Positions 41,775-50,361 of a stretch of 63,413 bases of DNA are shown piece after piece. Source of the stretch: an uncultured Clostridia bacterium (GTDB lineage Bacteria > Bacillota > Clostridia > Oscillospirales > Ruminococcaceae). Under the pieces are notes generated by a model. It did not search any database, was not told where the DNA came from, and saw only the letters and a list, made by a program, of their open reading frames with translations. A program made the translations under genes and the position numbers. How positions within the stretch are numbered: position 1 is the stretch's first letter; every line of letters begins with the position of its first letter. The stretch spans positions 1 through 63,413 of the forward strand of contig CALWZE010000043.1 of the NCBI GenBank assembly GCA_944385925.1, in the 5' to 3' direction.

Positions 41775-41841
41775 TTTTCTTGAAAAAAGCGGCTGCGATT
41801 GTGCGCAGCCGATTTTTATATGCATTTTTTATCAGTGGCGG

Positions 41842-43029
41842 TTATTTGTTTGAAGAGGTTTTCCACTCGCTTTTTGTAATGTTGAAAACCGTCTTGTCCA
41901 GAAAGCTTTCGAGGCTTTCCTTGCTCAGCGCAATTGTGTAATCCGTGTCCGACAGGTCGTGCAGAAAATTTATCGCCGACATGGCCGCCAGAGAGTGCTC
42001 GGCGTCCAGCTCTGCTCTTTGGCTGTAAACATAACCTGCTGTCACCGCTTCAAGCCGCACCCGGTTTTCAGCACAGGGCGCAGTCAGATCGTCCGCTGCG
42101 CAAATATAGCAGTATTTAAGATCTGCCATGCATATCCGATCAGCGCCGTAAGGAATAATCACTTTTTTTGCGCCGGTTTGCAGGACTTTCTGAGCGATCC
42201 TTTGAATATACGAGTTGTCGATGCCGGATTCCGGGAATTCCGGCTTTTCGCCGGATAGACAAAGTGCGCATTCCAAACTCAAAACAAACACCGAAATTTG
42301 GGAGAGGATGTTTCGGTATTTCTCGCAGCGGCCTGCGGTAAACCCATTTAAAATTGTAATACAAGGCTCCCGGTAATTTGCCGCGATGTATTCCAGGCTC
42401 TCGGCAGACATACCGTCATCCACAACAATGCAGTCGGCGTTGGCGATAATTTTTCTTTTGGTCTCAAGATAGGAGGGGGTCAGCTTTCGCTCCAGCATGA
42501 CGTTGGCGGTCTTTGCATATGGAATTTGATTCGTATTTCGCAGTTCAAGATACATCGAGGTCTGCGAGTCCGGGTCAATCAGGCATCCTTCGGTAGAAAT
42601 GCCGTGTTTTTTGCAATCTGCCAGAATTTCCCGGCCGAACATATCCTCCGCCATCGCCGCGAACAAACAGGCTTTCAGATCCAGCTTGACAAGAAGCTCC
42701 GCAATAATCTTGGCGGTTCCGCCGTAGGCAAAGGAGATTTTGCTGTTTTCGCCGGAAATATTGGAGATCTGCTTGGGGTCAAGCAAAAAAGGAAATTCCT
42801 CGCGGTTCAGACAGACAATCAGGTCGAAGTTGGCCGCGCCGATCACGATGACCGGACGTTCGTCGGTTATAATATAGCCGCGCCCTTTGATGATGCCTTT
42901 TTTAACAAGGTTGTTGATGTGTACGGAAACCGACGAGCGGGTGATGCCGAGAATGCTGGCAATGTCGTTTTGAGAAATCATCGGGTCTTCTCGAATCAGG
43001 TTTACGATTTCGTCTTCTCTTTTGGTCAT
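41842..43029 (-). CDS. HTH-PfkB fusion regulator, probably kinase-dead
   Basis: A 395-residue protein. Residues 1-55 form a winged helix-turn-helix (EDEIVNLIREDPMISQNDIA, then SILGITRSSVSVHINNLVKKG). The rest is a PfkB/ribokinase-type domain: VIVIGAANFDLIVCL, YGGTAKIIAELLVKLDLKACL and AEDMFGREILADCKKHGI. The key C-terminal D-T-x-G-A-G-D motif, which supplies the catalytic Asp and anion hole, is replaced by VRLEAVTAGY (codons around 42049-42060), so phosphoryl transfer is unlikely. It may act as a nucleoside- or sugar-sensing repressor. I start it at ATG 43029 after GGGGGA; TTG 43041 is an alternative. A palindrome over its promoter suggests autoregulation. Confidence 0.75.
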   Translation of the reverse strand: MTKREDEIVNLIREDPMISQNDIASILGITRSSVSVHINNLVKKGIIKGRGYIITDERPVIVIGAANFDLIVCLNREEFPFLLDPKQISNISGENSKISFAYGGTAKIIAELLVKLDLKACLFAAMAEDMFGREILADCKKHGISTEGCLIDPDSQTSMYLELRNTNQIPYAKTANVMLERKLTPSYLETKRKIIANADCIVVDDGMSAESLEYIAANYREPCITILNGFTAGRCEKYRNILSQISVFVLSLECALCLSGEKPEFPESGIDNSYIQRIAQKVLQTGAKKVIIPYGADRICMADLKYCYICAADDLTAPCAENRVRLEAVTAGYVYSQRAELDAEHSLAAMSAINFLHDLSDTDYTIALSKESLESFLDKTVFNITKSEWKTSSNK

Positions 43030-43189
43030 GATATCCCCCAAAAAGGCTGGTAAAAAACCAGATCGTTTTTTTAAACCGATTTGATTCCCTGAGTTCAGGC
43101 GCGCCGTGCGCTTGGAAAACCGCCGCAGCCATGGCAGGTTTGGCAGCAGGATTTTAAATGAAACAGAATAAACGGCCGGTGTCAGAACT

Positions 43190-43214
43190 CTGAAAAAAGT
43201 ATACTATTTTTCAG
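43190..43214. promoter_or_regulatory. Near-perfect palindrome, candidate operator
   Basis: CTGAAAAA-x-GTATAC-x-ATTTTTCAG reads almost identically on both strands across 25 bp. It covers the -10 of the leftward promoter, fitting repression by the HTH-PfkB protein. Confidence 0.6.
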
Positions 43215-43227
43215 TTGGCGAAATCAA
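43198..43227 (-). promoter_or_regulatory. Promoter of the HTH-PfkB gene
   Basis: Minus strand: TTGATT (43227-43222), 18-bp spacer, TATACT (43203-43198), about 170 bp before the start codon. Confidence 0.55.
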
Positions 43228-43256
43228 CATTCCGCGCCTTCAGACGCGCAGGAATA

Positions 43257-43265
43257 TGGTATAAT
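43257..43265 (+). promoter_or_regulatory. Extended -10 promoter, rightward
   Basis: TGGTATAAT: perfect TATAAT (43260-43265) with upstream TGn and no good -35. It could drive the small ORF and glycerate kinase. Confidence 0.5.
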
Positions 43266-43407
43266 ACAGGGCAATGACAGCTGAAAAATAGCGTTTGCCG
43301 CAATCGAAAAGCAAAAACAAAAACAGGTGGGTTTGAAAACTGCATCGCGGTGTTGTTAATTCTGATCCGGCAGGGATAAGAACGAACAGCGGAAAAGGGA
43401 TTTTTTG

Positions 43408-43536
43408 TTGGAAAAGATTGCAAAACGCACAACGGCTGTCCTGTTTGCTGCGGGTTTGGCCGGATTTGCGGCCGCCGCGTACCGGCCGGTGCACAGAAAC
43501 AATGCCGGCGCGTTTTTGAAGCGGATTAAGCTGTGA
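43408..43536 (+). CDS. Possible 42-residue membrane miniprotein
   Basis: TTG start with AAGGGA eight bases upstream. The product would be a short basic N-terminus (LEKIAKRTT), one hydrophobic Ala/Gly/Phe segment (AVLFAAGLAGFAAAAY), and a basic tail ending KRIKL. This charge pattern suits a small single-helix membrane protein. There is no homologue I recognise, the start is TTG, and the frame is short, so it may be chance. Confidence 0.25.
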   Translation: MEKIAKRTTAVLFAAGLAGFAAAAYRPVHRNNAGAFLKRIKL

Positions 43537-43727
43537 AATCAAAGAAAAATTCGGCGCTTTAAAGCCGCTTTCCTTATTATAAGGGGAGTCTATTTTGCCC
43601 TTTGTGCTGGCAAATTCCGGGCAGGCGAAGATATTGAACAATGGTTCACGGCCTCGAATAGCCGGCGGCCTTCTTTTAAATTTTGTATGATGCAGGAAAT
43701 CTGGCGATAATTTTGGAGGAAATCACA

Positions 43728-44873
43728 ATGAAGCAGCTGCGCAATATTCTGGTGATACCGGACAGTTTCAAGGGCAGCCTGACCAGCCGGCGGTTTTGCG
43801 AGATTGCCCGCAAAGCGGCCGCACGGCAGCTTCCGGATGCAAAGGTAACCGCAATCCCGGTTGCGGACGGCGGCGAAGGGACGGTAGAGGCGCTGCTCGC
43901 GGCAGGCGGCGGCAAAAGGGTAAAGTGCAGCGTGTCCGGCCCCTTTTTTCAGCCTGTACAGAGCTTTTTCGGCCTGCTTCCGGATGGCACCGCGATAATC
44001 GAGATGGCCGCCGCGGCAGGGCTTCCGCTTGCCGGAAACCGGCTCGACCCGATGCAGTCGACCACCTTTGGCGTCGGCGAGCTGATGGCGCGTGCCTGCG
44101 AGATGGGGTGTAAACGGATCGTGCTCGGCATGGGCGGTTCGGCGACCAACGACGGAGGCTGCGGCGCGGCTGCGGCACTGGGCGTCCGGTTCTATAACAG
44201 GGACGGCGAAACCTTTATCCCAACCGGCGGATCGCTTCTGGAGATCGCGCGGATTGACTGCGCCGCTTTGCGCCTGCCGGTCCCGGTCATTGCAATGTGC
44301 GACGTCGCGGCGCCGCTGTATGGGGAAAAAGGCGCGGCGCGGGTGTTTGGGCCGCAGAAGGGCGCAGATCCCCGGCAGGTGGAACTGCTGGATGCGGGAC
44401 TTGCCCACTATGCCCGGTTGCTGGAAGCGGACTGCCGGAAACAGGTCGCCTGCCTGCCCGGCGCGGGGGCGGCCGGCGGACTTGGTGCTGCGGCGCTCGC
44501 CTTTTTTTCCGCGAAGCTGCAAAGCGGCATCGAAACGGTGTTGGATCTTTCCGGCGCCGACAGTCTGCTGGAAAACGCCGACCTGGTGCTGACCGGTGAA
44601 GGACGGCTGGACGCGCAGAGCCTGATGGGCAAGGTCGTCGTCGGCGTCGCACGCCGCGCACAGCGGCACGGCGTGCCGGTCGTCGCGGTCGTGGGAGACG
44701 TTGCGCAGGATATCGACCCGGTCTATGCACAGGGGGTCAGCGCCGTGTTCTCAATCAATCGCGTTGCGGTTCCGGTTGAACAGGCACAGCGGCGCAGTGA
44801 ACAGGACCTTTATGATACGCTGGGGGATCTTTTCCGGTTTGCGGGCCTTTTTCTGGACGAAAAGAAAGGGTAA
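43728..44873 (+). CDS. Glycerate kinase (GlxK/GarK type)
   Basis: A 381-residue type I glycerate kinase. Landmarks: IPDSFKGSLTS at the N-terminus, VADGGEGTVEALL, IEMAAAAGLPL, GMGGSATNDGGCGAAAALG, PGAGAAGGLGAAALAFF, VLTGEGRLDAQSLMGKVVVGVA. These match GlxK/GarK, which phosphorylate D-glycerate to 2- (GarK/GlxK) phosphoglycerate with ATP. I start at ATG 43728 (TTGGAGGAAATCACA directly before), not at the open frame 45 bases further up. It has no close neighbour in the same operon; the link to glycerate from sugar acid breakdown is inferred from family knowledge. Confidence 0.92.
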   Translation: MKQLRNILVIPDSFKGSLTSRRFCEIARKAAARQLPDAKVTAIPVADGGEGTVEALLAAGGGKRVKCSVSGPFFQPVQSFFGLLPDGTAIIEMAAAAGLPLAGNRLDPMQSTTFGVGELMARACEMGCKRIVLGMGGSATNDGGCGAAAALGVRFYNRDGETFIPTGGSLLEIARIDCAALRLPVPVIAMCDVAAPLYGEKGAARVFGPQKGADPRQVELLDAGLAHYARLLEADCRKQVACLPGAGAAGGLGAAALAFFSAKLQSGIETVLDLSGADSLLENADLVLTGEGRLDAQSLMGKVVVGVARRAQRHGVPVVAVVGDVAQDIDPVYAQGVSAVFSINRVAVPVEQAQRRSEQDLYDTLGDLFRFAGLFLDEKKG

Positions 44874-45332
44874 TCTGCTGCGGACGCACCGGAAAATCCT
44901 CAAAGTGCAGGCAAAATGACCGCTTGGGCGAGTTCCGCGGCTGTGAAAAGAACGGGTGGTTCAACCCGCCCCCATTTTCCAAAAATTTGCACCTGCCGGC
45001 GGGCCGCCGTTGAAGGGGGAATGCGTCTGCACACCGCTTTTCACCTGTTCGGCCATGCAGTTCGGACATGCACGGCCGGCGGGGAAGGAGGCGGACGCGC
45101 TGCGGTTCTTGGGTCTGCATCGCCGCAGCTTATGAGGGCGCGCGCATCGCGTTTTGAGGGCTTTTCCCTGAATTTTCCGGTGCGCGGCTCTATGGGTATG
45201 TGCCGCAAATCTTAAAACAGGCCGCTGTGATTGAAATATTTTCAAACCGGCGTCTTCATTTTGCGGAAATCTATGGAATTTGGCCACCGCGTGTGGTACA
45301 ATAAAGAAAAAATTTATGAAAGGAGCACAGAA
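44874..45332. other. Gap before the nucleoside operon
   Basis: 459 bp. It holds the promoter-like element at 45294-45302 near its right end. No gene or clear terminator is seen in the rest. Confidence 0.45.
45294..45302 (+). promoter_or_regulatory. Extended -10 promoter of deoD
   Basis: TGGTACAAT (hexamer 45297-45302) lies 30 bp before the deoD start. The -35 position is weak (TGGAAT, 17-bp spacer). Confidence 0.5.
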
Positions 45333-46058
45333 ATGTCAACCCCTCATAATGCTGCGCAGATGGGAGATATCGCCGAAACTGTACTGCTTCCGGGCGATCC
45401 GCTGCGTGCAAAGTTTATTGCGGAGAACTTTCTGGAGAACGTCAAACAGTTCAACGGTGTGCGCAACATGTTCGGCTTTACCGGTACCTACCGCGGCCTG
45501 CCTGTCTCGGTCATGGGCACCGGCATGGGATGTCCCTCCATCGGCATCTACAGCTATGAACTGATTCACTTCTATAATGTCAAAAACCTCATTCGGATCG
45601 GCTCCTGCGGCGCGATGACCGATAAACTCAATCTTAACGATATCGTCATGGCGATCGGCGCGAGCACCGATTCCAACTATGCCCATCAGTATCAACTGCC
45701 GGGCGCCTTTGCCGCAACCGCTTCTTATAAGCTGCTGAAAGAGGCGCAGGAGATTGCCGAGGAAAACGGCTTCCCCTACACGGTCGGCAACGTGCTTTCC
45801 AGCGACGTCTTTTACGGCGAGACCGAAAGCTGGAAGATCTGGGCGAAAATGGGCGTGCTCGCCGCCGAGATGGAGAGCTTTGCGCTCTACTGCAACGCGG
45901 CGCGCGCAGGCGTCAACGCGCTGGGCATCTTCACCGTTTCGGACAGCATGGTCACCCACGAGGAGATGAGCGCCGAAGCCCGCCAGGTCGGATTCACCAA
46001 CATGATGAAAGTCGCGCTGGAGGTCGCTTACCGTGAAGGCATGGGAAATCGCGGGTAA
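45333..46058 (+). CDS. deoD: Purine-nucleoside phosphorylase DeoD
   Basis: A 241-residue hexameric-type (NP-I) purine nucleoside phosphorylase. Landmarks: MSTPHNAAQMGDIAETVLLPGDPLRAKFIAE at the N-terminus, GTGMGCPSIGIYSYEL, IRIGSCGAM (phosphate site), EMESFALYCNAARAG (ribose/base site) and FTVSDSMVTHEEMSAEARQ (catalytic Asp region). It cleaves purine (deoxy)nucleosides with phosphate to give base and (deoxy)ribose-1-phosphate. Start chosen at ATG 45333 after AGGAGCACAGAA. It heads an operon with an ADP-ribosylglycohydrolase-family gene (26-bp overlap) and a nucleoside ABC transporter, so import and cleavage are encoded together. Confidence 0.96.
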   Translation: MSTPHNAAQMGDIAETVLLPGDPLRAKFIAENFLENVKQFNGVRNMFGFTGTYRGLPVSVMGTGMGCPSIGIYSYELIHFYNVKNLIRIGSCGAMTDKLNLNDIVMAIGASTDSNYAHQYQLPGAFAATASYKLLKEAQEIAEENGFPYTVGNVLSSDVFYGETESWKIWAKMGVLAAEMESFALYCNAARAGVNALGIFTVSDSMVTHEEMSAEARQVGFTNMMKVALEVAYREGMGNRG

Positions 46059-47442
46059 TTTGTACCGCAACGCCCGGCCGGTCATCTTACAGCAGGAGGA
46101 CCAGAGCTGGGAAGCGCTGATCGGAGTTTCGGACTTTTACGACAGCCTGCTGAGCCTGGACTGGGCAAGCAACGTGCCGGGGTCCGGCGCGCCGGAAAAG
46201 ATCATGGTCGCCTCGATCCAGGCGCTGGAAAACCGGGGCTATACCGTCAGCGCGCGGGGATACGAGCTGCTGCAGGAGGGCCTGGATGCCCATGGCCGCG
46301 GCGACTATGTCGCGCTGCACAAAATTTCGGCCGAGCTGCGCCATGAGCTTGCGAACGCCGAGAAGGACCCGGATTCCCCCTACTGGAATTACCATTATTA
46401 CAATTCCTTTGAGGAATACGCCGCCGCGGTGCGCTTCCCCGCCCCGCAGCCGGTGGATCTGACCACTGAAAAGTTCCGCGATCAGATCAAGGCCGGCTGG
46501 CTGTGCCAGATGATCGGCGCGGCGATGGGCACCATGGTCGAGGGGTATACCTCGGAGAATCTTTACAAGGCGTTCGGCGAGGTATACGATTATCTGCGCG
46601 AGCCGAATACCTTCAACGACGACATCACCTTCGAGGTCGCTTTCCTGGACGCCTTTAAGGAAAAGGGCTATGCGATCACCTCAAAGGATATCGCGCTCAG
46701 CTGGGCAGGTCTTATCCCAAGCGGCTGGTCGGCGGAGGAAATCGCGCTTCGCAATATAAAAAACGGCGTCCTGCCGCCCCAGAGCGCGCTGCTCAACAAC
46801 CCCTTCAACGAGTGGATCGGCGCGCAGATGAAGGCGGCGGTCTGCGGCATGGCCGCGCCGGGCGATCCGGCGCTGGCGGCCCGGCTCGCCTGGGCGGACG
46901 GCGAGGTCGCCCACGCCAACAACGGCATTCTTGGCGAGGTGTTCAACGCGGTCATGATCTCGCTTGCTTTTGTCAGCGAGGATCTGCGCGGCATCATGCG
47001 CGCCGCGATCGAGATGATCCCGGCGGACAGCGAATACCGCAGCGTTCTCGACTTTGCCTGGGAATGCTGTGAAAAATACGGCGACTGGCACGATGCGCTG
47101 CGCGACTGCTGCGAGCGGTATAAAAAATACAACTGGATTCACGCGTACCCCAACGTGTGCTGTGAGATCATCGCGCTGTATTACGGCGGCGGGGATTTCA
47201 CCGACACCTTGCATATCGTCACCATGTGCGGTGTGGATGTGGACTGCAACGCAGGCATGATCATGCCTGTGCTGGGGATTCAAAAGGGCACCGGTATCAT
47301 TCCGCAAAAACTGCTTCATCCTGCGTTTACCGAGCTTGTAACCTATATGCGGGCTTATCGGAAAATCACGCTGGAGCAGCTTGTGGAGGATACTGTAGAT
47401 AGCATTCAAAAAACCAACCAAACCAAAGGAGGACAATCATGA
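46033..47442 (+). CDS. ADP-ribosylglycohydrolase-family protein
   Basis: A 469-residue protein with a roughly 150-residue N-terminal extension of unknown fold followed by an ADP-ribosylglycohydrolase (DraG-like) domain. Signature residues: KAGWLCQMIGAAMGTMVEG, FNDDITFEVAFLDAF (metal-binding acidic pair), WADGEVAHANNGILGEVFNAVMIS, and MCGVDVDCNAGMIMPVLG (second acidic site). DraG-family enzymes hydrolyse N- or O-glycosidic bonds to ADP-ribose with Mg2+/Mn2+; several act on small nucleosides. The GTG start at 46033 is inside deoD (26-bp overlap) and is preceded by GGAGG. Position between DeoD and a nucleoside transporter suggests it cleaves a nucleoside or ADP-ribose-like compound. That substrate is inference. 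Confidence 0.85.
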   Translation: MKAWEIAGNLYRNARPVILQQEDQSWEALIGVSDFYDSLLSLDWASNVPGSGAPEKIMVASIQALENRGYTVSARGYELLQEGLDAHGRGDYVALHKISAELRHELANAEKDPDSPYWNYHYYNSFEEYAAAVRFPAPQPVDLTTEKFRDQIKAGWLCQMIGAAMGTMVEGYTSENLYKAFGEVYDYLREPNTFNDDITFEVAFLDAFKEKGYAITSKDIALSWAGLIPSGWSAEEIALRNIKNGVLPPQSALLNNPFNEWIGAQMKAAVCGMAAPGDPALAARLAWADGEVAHANNGILGEVFNAVMISLAFVSEDLRGIMRAAIEMIPADSEYRSVLDFAWECCEKYGDWHDALRDCCERYKKYNWIHAYPNVCCEIIALYYGGGDFTDTLHIVTMCGVDVDCNAGMIMPVLGIQKGTGIIPQKLLHPAFTELVTYMRAYRKITLEQLVEDTVDSIQKTNQTKGGQS

Positions 47443-48587
47443 AAAAAGTTATCGCATTGCTGCTCGCGCTGATGCTGATGCTGGGCCTGGTGGCCTGCGG
47501 CGGCGGCGAAGAGACAACCGAGCCGGAAGGCGGCGAGGGCGGCGAGAGCACGGCCGAGCCCTACAAGGCTGCGCTGCTGCTCAACGGTACCCTGGGCGAC
47601 AAGTCGTTCTACGACAGCGCCAACGAGGGTCTGACCCGCCTGCGCGACGAGCTGGGCGCCGATGTGTTCGACTTCAAGGTCGAGCAGATGGGCGGCACCA
47701 CCGCCGACGAGCCGAAGTGGGAGCCCACCTTGCTGGACTACTGCGATTCGGGCGAGTATGACGTCATCATCATGGGCACCTGGCAGATGGCCGCACCGCT
47801 TGCAAAGGCTGCTGCCGAGTATCCCGATCAGAAGTTCATGTTCTTCGACGAGGCGTTCGACTTCGCCGGAAACGGCAATCCCAGCAACATCTACAACATC
47901 CTTTACAAACAGAACGAGGATTCCTATCTGGTCGGCGCCGCTGCGGCGATGATGACCACTGACGAGACCCTCGAAAAGGTCAATCCGGACGACGCGGTCA
48001 TCGGCTTCCTGGGCGGCATGGACAACGCGGTCATCAATGACTTCCTGCTCGGCTATATCCAGGGCGCGAAGGACACCAACCCCGACATCAAGATCGCAAT
48101 CGGTTGGGTCGGCGACTTTGTCAACTCCGCAACCGGTAAGGACATCGCAATGGCGCAGTATCAGAACGGCGTTGACGTCGGCTACAACGTGGCGGGCAAC
48201 GCGGGCCTGGGCCAGATCGAAGCGGCTAAGGAAATGGACAAATACGCCTTTGGCGTTGACTCCGACCAGGCTGCGCTTCTGCCGGACTTCGCGGACTGGA
48301 TCCCGACTTCCGCGCTGAAGAACGTCGGCAACTCGCTGTATGCCGCGATCAAGGAGGACATGGCGGGCACCCTTGCTTATGGCACCACCGTGACCTACGG
48401 CTTTGCCGAGGGCGGCGTTGCGCTGGTTAAGGATGCGCACTATGAGGAGATGGTTCCCGAGAATATCCGCACTACCCTTGAGGAGCTCGAGCAGAAGATC
48501 GTTAACGGCGAAATCACCGTTATGACCTCTTCCAATATGACCACCGAAGAAATCGACGAGATCAAGGCGTCGGTTGCGCTTCAGTAA
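47439..48587 (+). CDS. BMP-family nucleoside-binding lipoprotein
   Basis: A 382-residue lipoprotein with signal MKKVIALLLALMLMLGLVAC (lipobox LVAC, Cys20) and a Glu/Gly-rich linker. The mature part is a basic membrane protein (BMP/PnrA/Med) fold: KAALLLNGTLGDKSFYDSA, FDVIIMGTWQ-like strand DVIIMGTWQMAAPLAKAA, GFLGGMDNAVINDFLLGY, VNSATGKDIAMAQYQNGVDVGYNVAGNAG, and FGVDSDQAALLPDF. PnrA/NupN-type proteins bind purine nucleosides. The 4-bp overlap (ATGA) with the hydrolase gene puts it in the deoD operon. A hairpin without T-tract follows it, as for the other binding protein in this window. Confidence 0.92.
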   Translation: MKKVIALLLALMLMLGLVACGGGEETTEPEGGEGGESTAEPYKAALLLNGTLGDKSFYDSANEGLTRLRDELGADVFDFKVEQMGGTTADEPKWEPTLLDYCDSGEYDVIIMGTWQMAAPLAKAAAEYPDQKFMFFDEAFDFAGNGNPSNIYNILYKQNEDSYLVGAAAAMMTTDETLEKVNPDDAVIGFLGGMDNAVINDFLLGYIQGAKDTNPDIKIAIGWVGDFVNSATGKDIAMAQYQNGVDVGYNVAGNAGLGQIEAAKEMDKYAFGVDSDQAALLPDFADWIPTSALKNVGNSLYAAIKEDMAGTLAYGTTVTYGFAEGGVALVKDAHYEEMVPENIRTTLEELEQKIVNGEITVMTSSNMTTEEIDEIKASVALQ

Positions 48588-48601
48588 TGCTATCATCCGC
48601 T

Positions 48602-48628
48602 CCGCCGGCGCGTAATGCGCGCCGGCGG
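48602..48628 (+). other. Intercistronic hairpin after the BMP lipoprotein gene
   Basis: 11-bp perfect stem CCGCCGGCGCG/CGCGCCGGCGG, no T-tract. Likely an mRNA stability or differential-expression element between the binding protein and the rest of the transporter. Confidence 0.6.
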
Positions 48629-48807
48629 GCGGCTATTCCCTTTTCCCGGCCCTGTACCCGGCGCCCTTCGGCGGACACAGAGCCGGGAAAAGGAACCGGA
48701 AAACACGCGCCGCGTGTTTTTTTGATTCAGGACAAAACGGAAAAATCCGCAAGTTTCCCGTTTCCAGCCACGCTGCAACTTGAAAGAGGGAAGGACTGGT
48801 AAGAGTT

Positions 48808-50361
48808 TTGGAAAAGCAAATCGTTCTGCAGATGCTAAACATCATGAAGATCTATTCCAACGGCGTCGTGGCCAACGAGGACGTGACGCTGGAACTGGAA
48901 AAGGGCGAAATCCACGCCCTGCTGGGTGAAAATGGCGCAGGCAAAAGCACCCTGATGAAGGTGTTGTTCGGCATCGAAACGCCGGACCAGGGCAAGATCC
49001 TGCTGAATGGCCAGGAGGTGCATATCAAATCGCCCCAGGAAGCCATCAGCAAGGGAATCGGCATGGTGCATCAGCACTTCATGCTGGTGCCGTCGCTGAC
49101 CGTTGCGGAAAACATCATCCTCGGCGTCGAGCCGCGCAAGGGCAAGGTGTTCATCGATTTTAACAAGGCTGTGGACGAGGCGAAGAAGATCGCCGAGACC
49201 TACAACTTTGACATCGACGTCACCGCCAAGGTGGAGGATATCCCGGTCGGCATCAAGCAGAAGGTCGAGATCCTCAAGGCGCTGTACCGCGGCGCGGATA
49301 TCCTGATTCTGGATGAGCCGACCGCTGTGCTGACGCCGCAGGAAACCGCGGAGCTGTTTGTACAGCTCAAAAAACTGCGGGGAAACGGTCACACCATTAT
49401 CTTTATCTCGCACAAACTGGACGAGATCAAGGAAATCTGCGACCGGGCGACCATCATGCGCAACGGGCGCAGCATGGGCACCTACAGGGTCAGCGAAATT
49501 TCGACCGACGACATGTCCCGGCTGATGGTTGGCCGTGAGGTCGCGCACAGCTTCGAGAAGGAAGCTGCCAAATGCGGCGATGTCGTCATGCGGGTGCGTG
49601 ACCTGACCGTTTATAACAGTCAGGGCGTGCTCAAGGTGGACGGTCTCTCCTTTGACCTGCGCGGCGGCGAGATACTCGGCATCGCGGGTGTTGAAGGAAA
49701 CGGACAGTCCGAGCTGATTGACACCCTCAACGGAATCAACAAAAAATATAAGGGAACGATCCGGATCAAGGACGCGGACATCCAGCGCATGAGCATTAAG
49801 GATGTGCGCAATCTCAAGGTCGCCCACATCCCCGAAGATCGCATGGTCAGCGGATGCGCCGGAACTCTGAGCATTCTGGAGAATCTCTTTTCCAACCAGT
49901 ATGACCGGCCGGAATATTCCGGCAAGATGCTGCTCAAACGCAAGGCAATCGAAAAGCGCAGCAATGAGCTGATCGAGGAGTACAAGGTGAAGTGCCGCTC
50001 CAATAAACAGGCGGTCGGCATGCTTTCGGGCGGCAACATCCAGAAGGTCATTGTCGCGCGGGAATTCTCCAGCGCGCCGGACATCATCATCGCAAACCAG
50101 CCCACCCGCGGCATCGACGTCGGCGCGACCGAATTTATCCGGCAGCGCCTGCTGGAATTCCGAAACGCGGGCTGTGCGGTGATTCTGGTTTCCGCAGACC
50201 TCAATGAAATTTTTGCGCTCAGCGACAGGCTCGCGGTCATGTACAAGGGAAAATTCTCCGGGGTGTTCACCGATGTGAGCGCGGTCACCGAGGAGGAGCT
50301 CGGCCGCTACATGCTCGGCCTGGAGCACGCGGAAAAACTGGAGGGCGCCATCTATGAATAG
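48808..50361 (+). CDS. Nucleoside ABC transporter ATPase (NupO/YufO-like)
   Basis: A 517-residue double ABC ATPase. Domain 1: Walker A GENGAGKST, MVHQHFMLVPSLTVAENIILG, the signature-position PVGIKQKVEILKALYRGADILILDEPTA. Domain 2: diverged Walker A GVEGNGQSEL, PEDRMVSGCA, signature LSGGNIQKVIVAREFS and NQPTRGIDVGA. The order and motifs match NupO/YufO and the simple-sugar (CUT2) group. The start is a TTG at 48808; relatives begin a few residues before the L-x-M-x-x-I-x-K strand, which this start gives. It follows the lipoprotein gene by 220 bp and overlaps the first permease by 8 bp. Confidence 0.93.
   Translation: MEKQIVLQMLNIMKIYSNGVVANEDVTLELEKGEIHALLGENGAGKSTLMKVLFGIETPDQGKILLNGQEVHIKSPQEAISKGIGMVHQHFMLVPSLTVAENIILGVEPRKGKVFIDFNKAVDEAKKIAETYNFDIDVTAKVEDIPVGIKQKVEILKALYRGADILILDEPTAVLTPQETAELFVQLKKLRGNGHTIIFISHKLDEIKEICDRATIMRNGRSMGTYRVSEISTDDMSRLMVGREVAHSFEKEAAKCGDVVMRVRDLTVYNSQGVLKVDGLSFDLRGGEILGIAGVEGNGQSELIDTLNGINKKYKGTIRIKDADIQRMSIKDVRNLKVAHIPEDRMVSGCAGTLSILENLFSNQYDRPEYSGKMLLKRKAIEKRSNELIEEYKVKCRSNKQAVGMLSGGNIQKVIVAREFSSAPDIIIANQPTRGIDVGATEFIRQRLLEFRNAGCAVILVSADLNEIFALSDRLAVMYKGKFSGVFTDVSAVTEEELGRYMLGLEHAEKLEGAIYE

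Larger units (their letters stand above)
43030..43727. other. Intergenic region with promoters and a possible small ORF
   Basis: 698 bp between the leftward HTH-PfkB gene and glycerate kinase. It holds the palindromic operator/promoter at 43190-43227, an extended -10 at 43257-43265 and a 42-codon TTG-start frame at 43408-43536, each listed separately. The rest is unassigned. Confidence 0.5.
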
